A stretch of 64,000 nucleotides of DNA from an uncultured Eubacterium sp. (GCA_910589595.1 CAJUTM010000016.1:1-64000), one strand, 5' to 3'. Positions 1 to 7,798 are shown, numbered from the stretch's first letter. Notes: generated by a model from the sequence alone, not told the origin. Translations and numbers: made by a program.

Positions 1-96
1 ATTATACACCAAATCCTTGAGTAAAAGGTGTCAACTAAAAGTGTACAACATCAAATCTCAGCATTCCACATACTCAACCTCTCCTTTTCCACAACT

Positions 97-543
97 TTAT
101 CCTTTCTCCATATATACAAACCTCAATTCTTCTGTAACCTGTTCCTCGTCAAAAATTTCATAGCCAAGTTTCTGATACAATGCTATATTCTTTTCGCTTC
201 TGGTACTGGTAAACAACTCATATCTTTGGTTCAGATATTGTTTTTCCATTTCAAGTAAAAGTTGTGTCCCTATCCCTTGTCCCTGCTTTGATGGATGCAC
301 CATCAATTTCCCAATATAAACAGTTCCACCATCTTGATATGCTCTAACAGAACCTATAATAATCCCTCCATCATCTACTGCCTTTAAAATAGCTCCTTTT
401 TGAAATTCATCATATACTTCTTCTAACGTTTGCATTAAAGGTGGAATATCCATATTACCAAAAAGTTTAGCTTCACTTTGATAAGCCAAATATTGTAATT
501 TAAGTATTTCTTCTAAATCTTCTTTCTGTGCTTTTTTTATCAA
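97..543 (-). CDS. GNAT family N-acetyltransferase
   Basis: A 148-residue protein with the whole GNAT fold. The acetyl-CoA pyrophosphate loop is visible as the Q-G-Q-G-I-G-T motif around residue 90, followed by the typical A-L-Y-x-K-L-G-Y segment near the C-terminus. Family members move an acetyl group from acetyl-CoA to an amine, but the substrate cannot be read from sequence. I place the start at the TTG at 543, nine bases after GGAGG; a GTG at 549 is only three bases from it. The gene lies just left of the possible left end of element 1 (591-601), so it may be chromosomal or, if that end is wrong, element cargo. Confidence 0.85.
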   Translation of the reverse strand: MIKKAQKEDLEEILKLQYLAYQSEAKLFGNMDIPPLMQTLEEVYDEFQKGAILKAVDDGGIIIGSVRAYQDGGTVYIGKLMVHPSKQGQGIGTQLLLEMEKQYLNQRYELFTSTRSEKNIALYQKLGYEIFDEEQVTEELRFVYMEKG

Positions 544-656
544 AATCACATTCCTCCGTCCTAATTCAAAATCATAATAACAGTCTTCAAATTCGCACTC
601 TACTTTGTTTTAACAATTTCGCACCATTTTTTCATCAAAAATAAAATCAGAAACAA

Positions 657-1400
657 CTATATGCGTGCGATTGCTCTTAATCGCCGATAATCGGCAATCC
701 ATTCTTCCCCATTCCATAAAGTTTCTCTCGCTAATTCTTCCACCTTTTCAAAAATCATAATTTGTACTTGTTCTGGCATCACTTCTAATTCAGAGACAAA
801 GAACTGTTTCATCCAATTCACCAATCCCTGTTCCCAATCCTTTAGTACGGTTGGTCTGTCATAATCATAAATCCTGTCAATAATAAATCCATTCTTCTCT
901 AACAAGTTACCGAAATCCTCTGCCGTAGGGAAATTGAACTTAGCTTCATAGCCATATCCCAGACTGTTACATGCCTTTGCAAAAGCATTTTTAATCGTTG
1001 CGATATTTCCGCTTGCACCAAACTCGCACACCAATAATCCCTGTGGTTTCAAAGCCTTATGTATGTTTTTCAGCAAAGCATCATGGTCACTAATCCAGTG
1101 AAATACGGCATTGGAAAAAACCACATCAAATTCCTTTTCAAAGGGCAGAGCCAATGCATCACATACCTTAAATTCTATATCGCCAAATTCTTCTCTCGCT
1201 TTATTTATCATGTTCTGCGAACCGTCAACACCTACAATTCTTTCACACAATTCAGCTAATTCAGCAGTCAAGGCACCTGTTCCACACCCCAAATCCAATA
1301 TAGACTGTTTCGTATTTTGGGGAACAAACTCCAATAATCCCTTTCCATATTCCGCTACAAAATCATGTTTTTTATCGTATAATGTTGAATTCCATTCCAT
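657..1400 (-). CDS. Class I SAM-dependent methyltransferase (trans-aconitate methyltransferase-like)
   Basis: A 247-residue protein with a Rossmann-fold methyltransferase domain at the N-terminus. Motif I is L-D-L-G-C-G-T-G near residue 37, an acidic residue ends strand 2 (V-G-V-D-G), and the F-D-V-V-F-S-N-A-V-F-H-W segment resembles trans-aconitate methyltransferase and related small-molecule enzymes. It would transfer a methyl group from S-adenosylmethionine to an unknown small substrate in the cytosol. The start at 1400 is chosen because AGGAG lies nine bases upstream; the ATG at 1406 is only three bases from it. It stands in the cargo part of element 1, after the acetyltransferase at 1428-1880 in the direction of transcription. 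Confidence 0.85.
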   Translation of the reverse strand: MEWNSTLYDKKHDFVAEYGKGLLEFVPQNTKQSILDLGCGTGALTAELAELCERIVGVDGSQNMINKAREEFGDIEFKVCDALALPFEKEFDVVFSNAVFHWISDHDALLKNIHKALKPQGLLVCEFGASGNIATIKNAFAKACNSLGYGYEAKFNFPTAEDFGNLLEKNGFIIDRIYDYDRPTVLKDWEQGLVNWMKQFFVSELEVMPEQVQIMIFEKVEELARETLWNGEEWIADYRRLRAIARI

Positions 1401-1427
1401 GTACATCCACTCCTAAAAATTGTAAAT

Positions 1428-1880
1428 TTACAATTCCTTTTTCATACAAATAGAATCTGGCATATCTTTATATTGACCATAATTCGGAATAATTTCATAT
1501 CCAATTTTTTTATATAATGCCATTGCTGCAACAAGTGGTTCACCAGATTCCAAAATCAGATAGCGAAATCCCTGCTCCCTTGCGGCATTCTCTAGCAATT
1601 CCATTAGTTTGCCTGAAATACCTTTACCTCTATACTCCTGCTTAACAAAAACACGCTTTACTTCCGCACATTCATTATCATACTTTCTGAAACTGGCACT
1701 TCCCACTGGAATTGCAGCATCGTACGCAATAATTACATCATGAATATCATCAAGACGATTATATGGAATATATTCTGCTCGATTCTCTTCTCCACCTACA
1801 AGTTCATTCAGAAATTCATCTAAGCTATGGCATAATTCAATGAAGTCAGAGTTTCCACCATCCGTATATATAAATCTCAT
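1428..1880 (-). CDS. GNAT family N-acetyltransferase
   Basis: A 150-residue acetyltransferase. The acetyl-CoA loop Y-R-G-K-G-I-S-G-K follows the strand V-K-R-V-F-V, and the C-terminal M-A-L-Y-K-K-I-G-Y motif is in place. The substrate is unknown. An ATG at 1880 preceded by a run of eight G (GGGGGGGGATAAGA) is the best start; an upstream in-frame extension to 1967 has no ribosome binding site and overlaps the neighbouring gene. It is the second acetyltransferase at this end and sits between the methyltransferase and a small ABM-like protein, all on the minus strand, which suggests one cargo transcript. Confidence 0.85.
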   Translation of the reverse strand: MRFIYTDGGNSDFIELCHSLDEFLNELVGGEENRAEYIPYNRLDDIHDVIIAYDAAIPVGSASFRKYDNECAEVKRVFVKQEYRGKGISGKLMELLENAAREQGFRYLILESGEPLVAAMALYKKIGYEIIPNYGQYKDMPDSICMKKEL

Positions 1881-1945
1881 TCTTATCCCCCCCCATATCC
1901 AACTGTAGATTGCGTGATTCTTACTATAATTATAATGTGCATAAT

Positions 1946-2287
1946 TTAATAAATTGAATATCCACAATTTATGTCAAAGGGCATAATCAATAGTTTAAAT
2001 ATTTCCTTTGAATATTTTTCAAAAAACCAATGAGTTGCACTTGAATAATTTTCCATATTATCAAAATCCCAATAGGAAAAATATTTTACACATTTAACGA
2101 TTCTGGTTAACTCTCTTGGTTGTTCTTTAATATCATCAAAGACATAAAACCTTTTCATATATTTAATATCTATACAACCCTTTTGTTGTTTCTGCTCCTC
2201 TGCAACAACAGCTATCAATTTTTCAAATTCTTCTAATTTACTGGGTTTTACTTGAAACAACTTAACCTCACAGAAATTCTTTTCCAC
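1946..2287 (-). CDS. Small protein, possible antibiotic-biosynthesis-monooxygenase (ABM)-like fold
   Basis: A 113-residue protein starting at a GTG (2287) with GAGGAGG seven bases upstream. The N-terminal half (V-K-L-F-Q-V-K-P-S-K-L-E-E-F-E-K-L then Q-Q-K-G-C-I-D-I-K-Y) has the beta-alpha-beta layout and the Q-x-G-C pattern of dimeric alpha-beta barrel (ABM/EthD-like) proteins. The C-terminal half contains a W-D-F-x-N-M-E-x-Y-x-x-A-T-H-W segment, again seen in that superfamily. Such proteins range from haem-degrading enzymes to proteins with no known reaction. No catalytic assignment is possible here. It belongs to the cargo of element 1. Confidence 0.55.
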   Translation of the reverse strand: MEKNFCEVKLFQVKPSKLEEFEKLIAVVAEEQKQQKGCIDIKYMKRFYVFDDIKEQPRELTRIVKCVKYFSYWDFDNMENYSSATHWFFEKYSKEIFKLLIMPFDINCGYSIY

Positions 2288-2368
2288 AATCAGTCCTCCT
2301 CACTGGGTAAACAGATCACACTCCAAATTCTGCTCTTCCAACCTGATAAAACAGGATAATCAATGTCG

Positions 2369-2566
2369 TCAAAGCAGTTCCAAAGCTCTTTTATAAAGTG
2401 AATCTAAATCACATCCGCAATTTCCACATTCCTTATCTGCCTGCTTTATTGCAGATACCAAAATATCCTTATCATATTTTCCATCTAACCATTGCTGTGC
2501 GGGTTCAGATATTAGGTTCCACCCCGATTCAACAAACTTCTCCATAATAATCTTTAATTCTTCCAT
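2369..2566 (-). CDS. Small hypothetical protein with CGNCGCD motif
   Basis: A 65-residue acidic, mostly helical protein that I do not recognise. It starts at the ATG at 2566, with GAGGAG seven bases upstream; an in-frame upstream ATG at 2605 lacks a binding site. The visible landmarks are a C-G-N-C-G-C-D cluster about 15 residues from the end, which could bind metal, and an otherwise charged amphipathic sequence. It lies ten to fifty bases after the kinase-like gene in the same direction and is probably cotranscribed with it. Confidence 0.5.
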   Translation of the reverse strand: MEELKIIMEKFVESGWNLISEPAQQWLDGKYDKDILVSAIKQADKECGNCGCDLDSLYKRALELL

Positions 2567-2614
2567 AACACTACTCCTCTCAAGTTGGCAACCTCCAGTT
2601 TCCACTTTTTCATT

Positions 2615-3151
2615 TTACTCACAACTTGGATCTTGTATCTGCTCCATGATAAAATCTACGTTTTCTTCAATAGGTTTTGTTCCATCTATTCGTAGAATAG
2701 GACATTTTAAAGACTTCACCCATTCTTCGACTGTATTTTCTGGTCGAGATTTAACAAAATCAAAGAACTTTTCTTCTTGCTCATGCAAATCTCCACCTAA
2801 TAACATCCTTTCACCGAATTTCTGAAAAGAACGATTTTTAACCCGTTGTATCCGTATATCCCTTGGAACGTCAATCAATACTGCATATTGAAAAAATGAA
2901 TAAATAGTTTCTCCATAATCTCCTTTTACACAGGTAAAAACAAAGTTTTCATGTGCCCTTATCTCACTCCAAAGTAACTTTTCTACCTCTTCACGAGGGC
3001 GTGGAGAAGCATAAGTATAATGGGCGTCTGTCTTAGGAAAATACAAGTCCTCATTGTCTATAAAATGGAAATGCAGTTTCTCTGCAAGAGCTTTTCCCAA
3101 TGTACTCTTCCCACTACCATTCAAGCCACATACAATAATCCCCATTCCCAT
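2615..3151 (-). CDS. P-loop kinase-like AAA family protein
   Basis: A 178-residue nucleotide-binding protein. The Walker A motif G-L-N-G-S-G-K-S-T is at residues 9-17, and an arginine-rich segment resembling the kinase lid (R-D-I-R-I-Q-R-V-K-N-R) lies in the second half, as in shikimate, adenylate and cytidylate kinases. It is probably a small-molecule kinase or nucleotide phosphotransferase; the acceptor is unknown. The start at 3151 has GGAGG five bases upstream, while the in-frame ATG at 3166 has none. It is the first cargo gene after tnpV in element 1. Confidence 0.75.
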   Translation of the reverse strand: MGMGIIVCGLNGSGKSTLGKALAEKLHFHFIDNEDLYFPKTDAHYTYASPRPREEVEKLLWSEIRAHENFVFTCVKGDYGETIYSFFQYAVLIDVPRDIRIQRVKNRSFQKFGERMLLGGDLHEQEEKFFDFVKSRPENTVEEWVKSLKCPILRIDGTKPIEENVDFIMEQIQDPSCE

Positions 3152-3261
3152 AAGTTCCTCCAGCAAAGCTTAAATTCTTGCATCAACATAAATAGTATAC
3201 CATACACCACCTTACATTTCCATAATCAAAAATACGGAGCAGTTTCCCACCCCGCATACAT

Positions 3262-3648
3262 TTACGCATATACCAACTCTCTCAGAACAATCTCCTCCGC
3301 AGCACTCCTCACATTATTCATAAGTACAACCCACTCTATCGGCTCTGTAGCTTTTAGTTCTTCCGTAATTCCTGCCCCAACTTTCATCCGTTCTATAAGT
3401 AAATCCACCCTTGCATGGCACTCCTCATCTATCTCATGCAAATGTTCATTCAATTTGCCATCTAACAACAGTCGAAGATACTTCTCTCTACGATTGGTTC
3501 TCAAATACTCCCACCGCATAAGTCCATATTTTCCTATATTGTAGTGTGTTCCCTCCGGTAACCTTAAATCGGGATAATACAAATCATCCTCTCCCAAATG
3601 ATACACAATGCCATTTTCTACAATAACCTCTGCTAATTCTTTTCTCAT
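3262..3648 (-). CDS. TnpV family transposon-encoded protein
   Basis: A 128-residue protein of the TnpV family, which occurs next to MobV relaxases in Firmicute mobilizable elements. The family pattern is visible: an N-terminal segment ending Y-Y-P-D-L-x-L-P, then G-K-Y-G-L-M-R-W-E-Y-L-R-T-N-R and L-L-D-G-K-L-N-E-H-L. Its function is not established; the sequence looks like a soluble helical protein. GGAGG lies six bases before the ATG. It follows the relaxase gene at 3725-5173, and its paralogue at 10789-11166 occupies the same place in element 2. Confidence 0.85.
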   Translation of the reverse strand: MRKELAEVIVENGIVYHLGEDDLYYPDLRLPEGTHYNIGKYGLMRWEYLRTNRREKYLRLLLDGKLNEHLHEIDEECHARVDLLIERMKVGAGITEELKATEPIEWVVLMNNVRSAAEEIVLRELVYA

Positions 3649-3724
3649 AGTCTGCCTCCATTCTTATGTACGGATAAAGAAAAAGTTTATTTGCCTTTAT
3701 CCGTTTCTGTTATCTTCACTACGA

Positions 3725-5173
3725 TTACCTGCTCCTACCATCAAAACCGATATTCTCCGAGAAACTCTGCACCTTCTCGCCAATAGACTCCAGAAAACGC
3801 TCCAGCATATTTAACCCATTAATGGTAAACTGCTTCATGAAATCATATGCTTTCTGCAATTTTTCTTTCAAAGTCTTGTTCTCGTCCTTCAGTATCATAT
3901 TTTCCCGCTTTAACTGGAGCATATCGTCAAACATAGCCGTTCCTCGTTCGCTTGGCTCTACCCTGCGGTACTTCTCATACTGCTGCACAGCCTGCTCTTT
4001 CACAAAATCTGCCTGTTTCTGCATTTCTTCAAAATCATTCACAGCTTCCTGTATCTGCATTTTCACAATATCCAGCTTTATCTCCTCTGCCTGTACTTCC
4101 TTCACTTTATCGGATTTTCTCTGTTCCAATTCTTTTATCTGCCCCTCAAGAAAATTTGCTTTTTCCTCAAACATACTGCTCTTTTCGGCATGCTCCTCAT
4201 AAGTTTTTTTCTTATCCTTATACCATGAATGATATAATTCATACAGCCCTTTTGTACTTTCTTCCAGACTTTTATAATGTTCATAGGAATCCTGTACCTT
4301 ATCCTTATCTGTCTGTACTTTCTCCCAATCTTCTTTCGCCTGTTCCGTTTCCTGCCGGATTTTCTCTGCCTTCGCCTCATTTTCCTCCAAAATCTGCTCT
4401 TGGGTTTGCAATGCCTCCTCATTGACTTCCAGCAGAAAACTCTGGCTCGCTATCCTGTCTTTCTGGTCAGAAATCTCCTGCTCCAGCTCTGCCACTTCCG
4501 CTTTCCGCATTTTCTTCTCATAATCATAAACCGATAAATGTTTTTCGTGTGTCCCCCTCTGCAGCCATTCCATCTTATAATGTTCCATAATCTCTGCAAG
4601 GTACTGTTTTTCACTCTCTACCCATCGCTTCCACTCGGTATCAAACCGTCCTATCCCGACAAATCCCTGTGCTTTCAATGCACCTTTAAGAGATACTTTC
4701 GTAGATAATCCCCGCTTATTTCCAGTCGAAAACGGCACATAATCAATATGCAGATGCGGCGTTTCCTCGTCCAAGTGCATAACCGCATTAAATACCCGCA
4801 GATTAGGATTCCTCTCTTGAAATCCGTTCATATAATCTTCCAGTGCCGACTGTGCATAAACACTTTCCGGCATATTACAGTTTGTATCATCCTTATTGCC
4901 AATCTGGACAATCAGCTCATGGAACAATTTTTCCTGCTTGCTGGTGCGTATTTTTTCATAGTAATCGTCAATCCTGCGGTCTGCCCTGGTCTGTTTCGCA
5001 TTGTAAATCTCTAATGCTTCATCAAAAAGTGCATGGTACACCTTTTTGATATTTTCTTTCACATAAACTTTATTCCCTTTGCTTCGCTCACTGTCTACAT
5101 TTTTGGCGATAAATGTCCGGTTATTATGATTTAGCGAACCTTTTCCCACCATCATCGAAATCGTTCTCTCCAT
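3725..5173 (-). CDS. MobV family relaxase (Pre/Mob)
   Basis: A 482-residue plasmid mobilization relaxase. The metal-binding triad H-x-D-E-x-x-P-H-x-H of MobV/Pre proteins is at residues 133-144 (HLDEETPHLHID). The N-terminal M-V-G-K-G-S-x-N-H-N-N-R segment is characteristic of clostridial members. About 250 residues of charged coiled coil rich in Glu, Lys and Gln follow the catalytic domain, typical of the family and used for dimerization. It should nick at an oriT and lead the strand into a recipient, using a helper's conjugation pore. The structured region at 5533-5612, upstream of the gene, is the likely oriT. TnpV follows 76 bases downstream. Confidence 0.93.
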   Translation of the reverse strand: MERTISMMVGKGSLNHNNRTFIAKNVDSERSKGNKVYVKENIKKVYHALFDEALEIYNAKQTRADRRIDDYYEKIRTSKQEKLFHELIVQIGNKDDTNCNMPESVYAQSALEDYMNGFQERNPNLRVFNAVMHLDEETPHLHIDYVPFSTGNKRGLSTKVSLKGALKAQGFVGIGRFDTEWKRWVESEKQYLAEIMEHYKMEWLQRGTHEKHLSVYDYEKKMRKAEVAELEQEISDQKDRIASQSFLLEVNEEALQTQEQILEENEAKAEKIRQETEQAKEDWEKVQTDKDKVQDSYEHYKSLEESTKGLYELYHSWYKDKKKTYEEHAEKSSMFEEKANFLEGQIKELEQRKSDKVKEVQAEEIKLDIVKMQIQEAVNDFEEMQKQADFVKEQAVQQYEKYRRVEPSERGTAMFDDMLQLKRENMILKDENKTLKEKLQKAYDFMKQFTINGLNMLERFLESIGEKVQSFSENIGFDGRSR

Positions 5174-5532
5174 ACACGTACCCCCTCATTTTGTTTTTAC
5201 CCATAAATGCTCTTATAAATATATCTCTGCTCATTACTTTGAAATCCCCTCTCCTGTCTTTCTGCCTGTATCATAAGGCAATCCCCAAATGAAACATAAA
5301 AAATTCTCACTCTCCGATTGTCTAACATACTGTAAAACACAATTACCTTTTGTCGCACAAACTGTTATGCAACTTTTTTATCCAAACCACTTTTCCTCTT
5401 CTAGCAGAAAATTTCCTCTTGCTTTGTAATACAGACTGTACTACACTGTTTTACATAAAAATCTGCTCCCAGCGAATCATATTCCAGCCAAAGACGAGCC
5501 AACAGGCGAAGTCTGAGGCGGAATATGTTTTA
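5174..5532. other. Untranslated region upstream of relaxase 1
   Basis: No gene is supported here. The stretch is AT-rich with scattered short dyads and separates the relaxase start from the conserved hairpin cluster. It probably contains the relaxase leader. I see no consensus promoter that I would defend. Confidence 0.4.
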
Positions 5533-5612
5533 TTACTTTTGTCAAAAGTAACGCAAAAGCATTTTTGACAGGCAAGCCCATCAAAAATGCAACCCGCAAG
5601 CGGGTTTTGCGT
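5533..5612. other. Nested inverted repeats, probable oriT of element 1
   Basis: A perfect hairpin TTACTTTT-gtc-AAAAGTAA (5533-5551) is followed by an outer stem ACGCAAAA (5551-5558)/TTTTGCGT (5605-5612). The outer stem encloses a 10-bp stem GCATTTTTGA/TCAAAAATGC (5559-5568, 5581-5590) and a 7-bp stem AACCCGC/GCGGGTT (5591-5606). The same three-part architecture recurs at 12389-12466 in element 2 with compensating base changes. It lies upstream of the relaxase gene, where oriT is expected for MobV elements. The oriT role is inference; no nick site was identified. Confidence 0.6.
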
Positions 5613-5646
5613 CCTGCCGGAGGCTTATACTTCCGCAGCCAGCCGA

Positions 5647-5679
5647 TGGAATATTTGTCGCACAACTCCAAATATTCCA
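5647..5679. repeat. 9-bp inverted repeat beside the oriT-like region
   Basis: GGAATATTT and AAATATTCC form a perfect 9-bp stem around a 14-base loop. It sits between the oriT-like cluster and the GTGAC palindrome. I saw no close counterpart in element 2, so its role is unknown. Confidence 0.5.
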
Positions 5680-5772
5680 CGCTGCCTGCTCAGCTGTCCT
5701 CCCACGCCTTATATCCCCGCCTGCACATATTCCAAATCTCCCCACCGTTTAACCAGCCTTTTTTCCTCTCCT

Positions 5773-5855
5773 GTGACGGTTGCGACGATTGTGACGGTAT
5801 TTTCGCTATCGGCACCGATATATAAAATACCGTCGCAACCGTCACTTATCGTCAC
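5773..5855. repeat. Large GTGAC-rich palindrome, counterpart of the repA 3' palindrome
   Basis: The arms GTGACGGTTGCGAC...GGTATTTT (5773-5803) and their complement (5825-5845) pair over about 22 bases, with a nine-base insertion in the left arm. The loop itself contains ATCGG-ca-CCGAT. Element 2 has a similar GTGAC-based palindrome exactly at the end of repA (12543-12615). Here no repA is present and the palindrome follows the mobC gene directly. It may be a terminator, a replication-initiation site, or a deletion scar retaining such a site. Confidence 0.65.
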
Positions 5856-5868
5856 ACCTACTTTATTT

Positions 5869-6240
5869 TTATTCCTGCTCTTTTTTACTGTCTCCCTCCC
5901 ACAGATACTTTGCACCATCCAGCATCCGAATGACGGCTCTCAGCATATGCAGATAATCCGTCTGCATATCCGCAAATTCTTCCTCCGGCATTGTAATTTC
6001 TCCCTCTGCCTGAAACTGTTCCCCCAATTCTGCCATCTTCTCCTGCATCTTCCGCAGTTCTTCTACCAGTGGATAAATGGTTTCCTTTTTTCCCACCACG
6101 CATACCCTGTTGTAAATACAGCTCCGTATAAAATAATCTTTCTTCAGCATCCCACTCATTTTGATATTCGCCTCAATCGCCCGTCTTTCATAGTCTGAAA
6201 CACGAAAGCTGATGGTTGGATTCTTGTGTTTTCCCGGCAT
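5869..6240 (-). CDS. mobC: MobC-like relaxosome accessory protein
   Basis: A 123-residue protein. The N-terminal I-S-F-R-V-S-D-Y-E-R-R-A-I-E-A-N-I-K-M-S-G-M-L-K-K-D-Y motif is the ribbon-helix-helix-type DNA-binding signature of small mobilization proteins. The C-terminal half is a predicted coiled coil. Such proteins bind oriT and help the relaxase to nick. AAGGAGG precedes the ATG and lies within the end of the integrase gene, whose stop is three bases upstream, so translation is probably coupled. The counterpart in element 2 is at 13744-14079. Confidence 0.8.
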   Translation of the reverse strand: MPGKHKNPTISFRVSDYERRAIEANIKMSGMLKKDYFIRSCIYNRVCVVGKKETIYPLVEELRKMQEKMAELGEQFQAEGEITMPEEEFADMQTDYLHMLRAVIRMLDGAKYLWEGDSKKEQE

Positions 6241-6242
6241 AA

Positions 6243-7355
6243 CTAATCCTCCTTCTTTTTCTCCCCGGATTTTTCCGGCTGTTCCATTACAAACGCTTCA
6301 TTTAACATCGTTGCCATTTCTTTCTGCTCTGACGGGAACATATGGGCATAACGGTAAGTGATATCCGCACTCTCATGACCTACCCGGTTTCCGATTGCGA
6401 CTGCCGTAAATCCCATATTGATAAGCAGTGACACGGATGAGTGTCTGATGTCATGGATGCGGATTCTCTTTACCCCTGCCGCCTTTGCTCCCCTGTCCAT
6501 TTCATGGTGCAGATAAGATTTTGAAATCTGGAAAATGCGGTCCGTCGGCATATAGCCATACAGCATCCCCAGATACTGCTCCAGTTCCCCACACAGAAAA
6601 TCCGGGATACTGACATCCCGCTTGCTCTTTGGCGTTTTCGGATCGGTTATCACATCTTTCCCGCTTATCCTCTGGTAAGATTTTGTGATGTGGAGAACCT
6701 TGTTTTTAGTGTCAATATCACCGGCACAAAGTGCAAGTAACTCGCCCAAACGCAAGCCACACCAGTAAAGTATCTGAAAAGCATGATAGGAAACCGGCTT
6801 GTCCTTCACCGCCTCAATAAATCTCAAATATTCTTCCTTTGTCCAGAAATTCATTTCATCCGCTTTGCCCTTTCCCAGCGGTCCGGCTTTCACGACCGGA
6901 TTCTCTTTCAGTTCATAAAAGCGCACCGCATGGTTAAACAGGGCAGACAGTTCCGACTGGATTGTTTTCAGATACGTTGGCTTAAACGGTTTCCCGTCTG
7001 CCCCTCGCTGTGCCGATATCATATTCTGCCATGTAATAATGTCCTTTGCTTTGATATCCTTCATCTTTTTGTCCTTAAAATATGGGAGTATCTTGCTCCT
7101 TACCACCGCCTCTTTGGTATTCCATGTGTTTTCCTTGAGTTTTGGCTTCATATCCATCTCATAGGACTTCCAGAAATCCTCGAAAGTCATATCCAGATTG
7201 GATTCCTCCCTCATGCGGAAATGCTGCTCCCACTCCAGTGCCTCTTTTCTGGTCTTAAACCCACGCTTCAGCTTGCGTTTGTTTTTGCCAGTCCAATCAT
7301 AAAAATGAAACGAAACGTACCATGTGCCACGTTCCTCATCCTTGTATGCTGCCAT
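6243..7355 (-). CDS. int: Tyrosine recombinase / integrase of element 1
   Basis: A 370-residue integrase. It has an N-terminal AP2-like arm-binding domain (G-T-W-Y-V-S-F-H-F-Y-D-W-T-G-K), a SAM-like core-binding domain around 60-160, and a C-terminal catalytic domain. The catalytic residues are visible as W-C-G-L-R-L-G-E (first Arg), H-D-I-R-H-S (His-x-x-Arg) and G-H-E-S with the nucleophile in T-Y-R-Y-A-H. It should recombine the core at the end of guaA. The start at 7355 has AAGGAGAGG five bases upstream; the upstream ATG at 7376 has none. It is about half identical by eye to the integrase at 14081-15160, in keeping with their shared attachment site. Confidence 0.93.
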   Translation of the reverse strand: MAAYKDEERGTWYVSFHFYDWTGKNKRKLKRGFKTRKEALEWEQHFRMREESNLDMTFEDFWKSYEMDMKPKLKENTWNTKEAVVRSKILPYFKDKKMKDIKAKDIITWQNMISAQRGADGKPFKPTYLKTIQSELSALFNHAVRFYELKENPVVKAGPLGKGKADEMNFWTKEEYLRFIEAVKDKPVSYHAFQILYWCGLRLGELLALCAGDIDTKNKVLHITKSYQRISGKDVITDPKTPKSKRDVSIPDFLCGELEQYLGMLYGYMPTDRIFQISKSYLHHEMDRGAKAAGVKRIRIHDIRHSSVSLLINMGFTAVAIGNRVGHESADITYRYAHMFPSEQKEMATMLNEAFVMEQPEKSGEKKKED

Positions 7356-7487
7356 ACAATCCTCTCCTTCCTGCAAAGCGGCTTCCTTGCCGCCCTTCCC
7401 ATGCTGTTCACAATTTCCAACTGCCCACTATTCCCTGCACAGCCGGAAATACAACCGTCAGTTCCAAACAATTTCTCCAAGTCCTGC

Positions 7488-7670
7488 TCAGCCTGCCACC
7501 CCGTAGAACTTTTCTTCAAAGAATTTCCTGCTTACCCTACCCGCAACGGTAATAAATCCCTTTGCAGACAGTTCCTCGTTCAGTTCCCGGACAATGGTAT
7601 AAGCTTTGGACTTTGATATTCCAAGCAATTCTGCCACTTCCTGTGCGTTAATAAAAATACCCTGCTCCAT
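7488..7670 (-). CDS. Excisionase-like helix-turn-helix protein
   Basis: A 60-residue protein. The N-terminal A-Q-E-V-A-E-L-L-G-I-S-K-S-K-A-Y-T-I-V-R-E-L-N is a winged helix-turn-helix of the excisionase/AlpA type, and the end R-V-S-R-K-F-F-E-E-K-F-Y-G matches the element 2 paralogue. Proteins of this kind bind element ends to steer the integrase towards excision. The ATG at 7670, seven bases after AGGGGGTG, is preferred to the one at 7688. It is the first gene after the divergent control region and lies 132 bases upstream of int. Confidence 0.75.
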   Translation of the reverse strand: MEQGIFINAQEVAELLGISKSKAYTIVRELNEELSAKGFITVAGRVSRKFFEEKFYGVAG

Positions 7671-7711
7671 ATCGGCACCCCCTTCCATCTTTTATGTATC
7701 AGCTCCTTCTA

Positions 7712-7798
7712 TTCGCTTATATGTTAATCCCATTTTGATACCCATTTTAATTCGCAACTTTGTTAATGTCAATACTTTTATTTCGCATTTTTGTTAAT
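7712..7798. promoter_or_regulatory. Three tandem operator-like repeats TTCGC-N6-GTTAAT
   Basis: Three 17-base copies lie at 7712-7728, 7751-7767 and 7782-7798 in the divergent region between the excisionase-like gene and the XRE gene. The middle copy lies within the spacer of the minus-strand promoter, touching its -35, and the first copy is just downstream of that promoter. They are likely operators for the neighbouring XRE regulator; that link is inferred from position. Confidence 0.6.
7744..7772 (-). promoter_or_regulatory. Promoter for xis-int-mob module of element 1
   Basis: Minus-strand -35 TTGACA (7767-7772) and -10 TAAAAT (7744-7749) are 17 bases apart. The start would fall about 65 bases before the excisionase-like gene. 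It overlaps the middle copy of the TTCGC-N6-GTTAAT repeats, which suggests repression by the XRE protein. Confidence 0.7.

Noticed and set aside
5565..5918. Small open frames across the oriT-like region and palindrome of element 1
   Set aside because: They run through inverted repeats, have no ribosome binding site, and their repetitive peptides reflect the palindromic DNA.
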